A stretch of DNA of 64,000 bases, from positions 496,001-560,000 of the forward strand of contig NZ_VFYP01000001.1 of assembly GCF_006443685.1 (NCBI RefSeq). Direction: 5' to 3'. The notes under the pieces were generated by a model. It made no database searches. It worked only from the letters and a program-made list of their open reading frames with translations, and was not told where the DNA came from. Position numbers and translations under genes: made by a program. Positions 62,634 to 64,000 of this stretch are shown piece after piece (the stretch's first letter is position 1; each line of letters opens with the position of its first letter). This DNA is from Rhizobium glycinendophyticum. Lineage in GTDB: Bacteria > Pseudomonadota > Alphaproteobacteria > Rhizobiales > Rhizobiaceae.

Positions 62634-64000
62634 ATGAAGCGACTGAGACGCTTCCTGCGCAACCTCTTCCCCACCGCATCGATCGGGACTTACCTGACGA
62701 TCATGGTGGCGCTGTCGACCCTGCCTCTGCTGGGCTTCGCCGCCTTCCTCCTGCTCGAGCTCGAGCGGTCGCAATTCCAGGCTCTTAAAGTCAATGCAGG
62801 GCGCGACGCCCAAACCATCGGTCGCAGCATTGAACGCAAGATCTCTGACATGGAAACCACCCTCACGCTCGTTGCCAATTCCCCTGAATTGCGCGAGGGC
62901 GATCTCGAAGCTTTCTACAAACGTGTCGGAGCGAGCCTCAAGGGAAGTTCGATGTATGTCTTGCTGGTCCGCCGCGACGGCGAGCAGCTTGTCAACACGC
63001 GTATGCCGTGGGGTGCCCCTCTGCGTCCCATGTCCAACATAGCTTCGCTGCAGGACGCGCTGCGGTCTGGAAAGTCCACCCTCTCGGGTGTGTTCTTTGG
63101 CGCCACCAGCCAACGCTGGGTCGTCAACTTGACTATGCCGGTGAGTGCTGCGAATCCGGCAGGCGTCGCCGCGGTGGTTCTCACCCAGGATGCAGCAAGT
63201 CTGGCAAGTCACACCTCGCGGGAGAATCTACCTCCGCGCTGGTCTGCTGCGCTTCTCGACGACAAGGGCAAGGTGATCGTCGCAAGTGGTGTCGAAGACA
63301 GGCCGCCGGGACAAGCCTTTCCTGCCTCATGGCTGGAACTAATGTTCGGCGGAAACAACAACACGGTCTTCTATCAGGATGGAGAGCAATATCTTCTGGG
63401 TTATGCCCAGGTGACGGACTGGCCTTGGCGAATTGCAGTATGGGGACCGGTTTCCAGTGCGCAGCAAACCTTTGTGACCGCCTGGAAAAGCCTGCTCCTC
63501 GGCAGTCTCGTCATCCTCGCGCTCAGCCTCGCCGTTGCGCTCATCGCTGCACATCAGCTTCGTGCCTCGATCCGCACCATTGCCTGCATGGCCGATCGGA
63601 TCGGACAAGGCGATATTGTTTCACCGGAACGCACCCGGATTCTGGAGGCAAATAATGTGGCGGTCGCGCTGTCGAACGCCTCGTTTGATCGAGCGGAGGC
63701 GGAAGAGCGCATTCATTTCATCCTCCAGGAACTGGTCCACCGGACGAAGAACATCCTCTCGCTGGTTCAGGCGATGATGCGGCAACTTGCGCGCGGCGCA
63801 GACAGTGTCGAAGACTTTCAGCGAGCAGTGAGCGGCAGACTGGCTGGACTTGCCCAGTCGATCGAAGCGCTTGCCCGACGGGAGTGGGGCGGCATCCCGC
63901 TGGCAACGCTCGTCGACCTGCAAATGGCAACGGTTGTTGGTTCGGACGATCGTGTCGATCGGGGCGGACCTGATCTTCTTGTCAATGCCAGCGCAGTCCA
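62634..64000 (+). CDS. HWE/HisKA_2-type sensor histidine kinase, 3' end outside window
   Basis: About 455 residues are visible. A first membrane segment (SIGTYLTIMVALSTLPLLGF) and a second near residue 285 ([20 protein letters not shown]) flank a periplasmic dCache-like sensor domain; a HAMP-like linker follows, then the dimerisation/phospho-acceptor segment ELVHRTKNILSLVQAMMRQL, with the H-R-x-K-N form of HWE/HisKA_2 kinases instead of classical HisKA. The ATPase domain lies beyond the window. The ATG at 62634 follows GGGAGCAGGCC. Such kinases often feed PhyR in the general stress pathway, fitting the stress genes beside it, but the partner is not shown. Confidence 0.88.
   Translation, partial: MKRLRRFLRNLFPTASIGTYLTIMVALSTLPLLGFAAFLLLELERSQFQALKVNAGRDAQTIGRSIERKISDMETTLTLVANSPELREGDLEAFYKRVGASLKGSSMYVLLVRRDGEQLVNTRMPWGAPLRPMSNIASLQDALRSGKSTLSGVFFGATSQRWVVNLTMPVSAANPAGVAAVVLTQDAASLASHTSRENLPPRWSAALLDDKGKVIVASGVEDRPPGQAFPASWLELMFGGNNNTVFYQDGEQYLLGYAQVTDWPWRIAVWGPVSSAQQTFVTAWKSLLLGSLVILALSLAVALIAAHQLRASIRTIACMADRIGQGDIVSPERTRILEANNVAVALSNASFDRAEAEERIHFILQELVHRTKNILSLVQAMMRQLARGADSVEDFQRAVSGRLAGLAQSIEALARREWGGIPLATLVDLQMATVVGSDDRVDRGGPDLLVNASAV

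Overview
The window is high-GC chromosomal DNA from an alphaproteobacterium of the order Rhizobiales, most likely Rhizobiaceae (Rhizobium/Agrobacterium/Neorhizobium group). This rests on the PodJ-type polarity protein beside a beta-oxidation operon, the murA - DUF2948 - hisD - UPF0262 - LMW phosphatase - infA - maf - yacG - tRNA-Phe block, a divergent katG/oxyR pair, an HWE-type histidine kinase and sigma-EcfG-like promoters. No database search was possible, so family names come from motifs I recognise.

Layout. (1) 1-10.5 kb: a partial TSUP-family permease gene, podJ, then a three-gene fatty-acid beta-oxidation operon (acyl-CoA dehydrogenase, thiolase, FadB/FadJ-like fusion) preceded by a palindrome and ended by a clear terminator. 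(2) 10.5-22.5 kb: glycerophosphodiesterase, GH32 fructosidase, a metallophosphoesterase and Ser/Thr kinase-UspA pair, a transporter-like hybrid histidine kinase, mscL, an aminotransferase and galE. (3) 22.6-27.7 kb: an HlyD / RbbA-like ABC / permease export operon with an exact FNR/FixK-type box upstream. (4) 27.8-31.1 kb: katG and oxyR. (5) 31.1-38.3 kb: a GntR/FadR-type regulator with a 31-bp operator-like palindrome, divergent from a polar amino-acid-type ABC importer, a class-V aminotransferase-fold enzyme and a dihydropyrimidinase-like hydrolase, followed by a Cys/Met-metabolism PLP enzyme. This looks like an uptake and breakdown route for a cyclic amide, possibly one containing sulfur.

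(6) 38.36-48.75 kb is a 10.4-kb integrative element in the 3' end of tRNA-Thr(GGT). It has a 25-bp direct repeat at both ends, a tyrosine integrase next to the tRNA, and paired TGTAACA repeats with the same 13-bp spacing at each end that look like integrase arm sites. Cargo includes an McrA-like HNH nuclease, a small serine recombinase with a res-like region, an XRE-HTH fused to a GrlR-like domain with its own palindromic operator, several unknown small proteins, and a 1.5-kb largely gene-free segment with degenerate roughly 150-bp repeats. A CCCTNAGGG palindrome recurs through the element. I see no phage structural, conjugation or recognisable replication genes.

(7) 48.8-55.1 kb is the conserved murA-to-tRNA-Phe block. 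(8) 55.4-64 kb holds an MHS-type MFS transporter with an enlarged loop, small membrane and secreted proteins, a GH25 lysozyme lipoprotein, and a stress group (treZ, a DUF2188-like gene, a BON-domain gene). treZ and the DUF2188-like gene have exact GGAAC-N16-CGTT promoters and the BON gene a one-mismatch version. The window ends inside an HWE-type sensor kinase gene.
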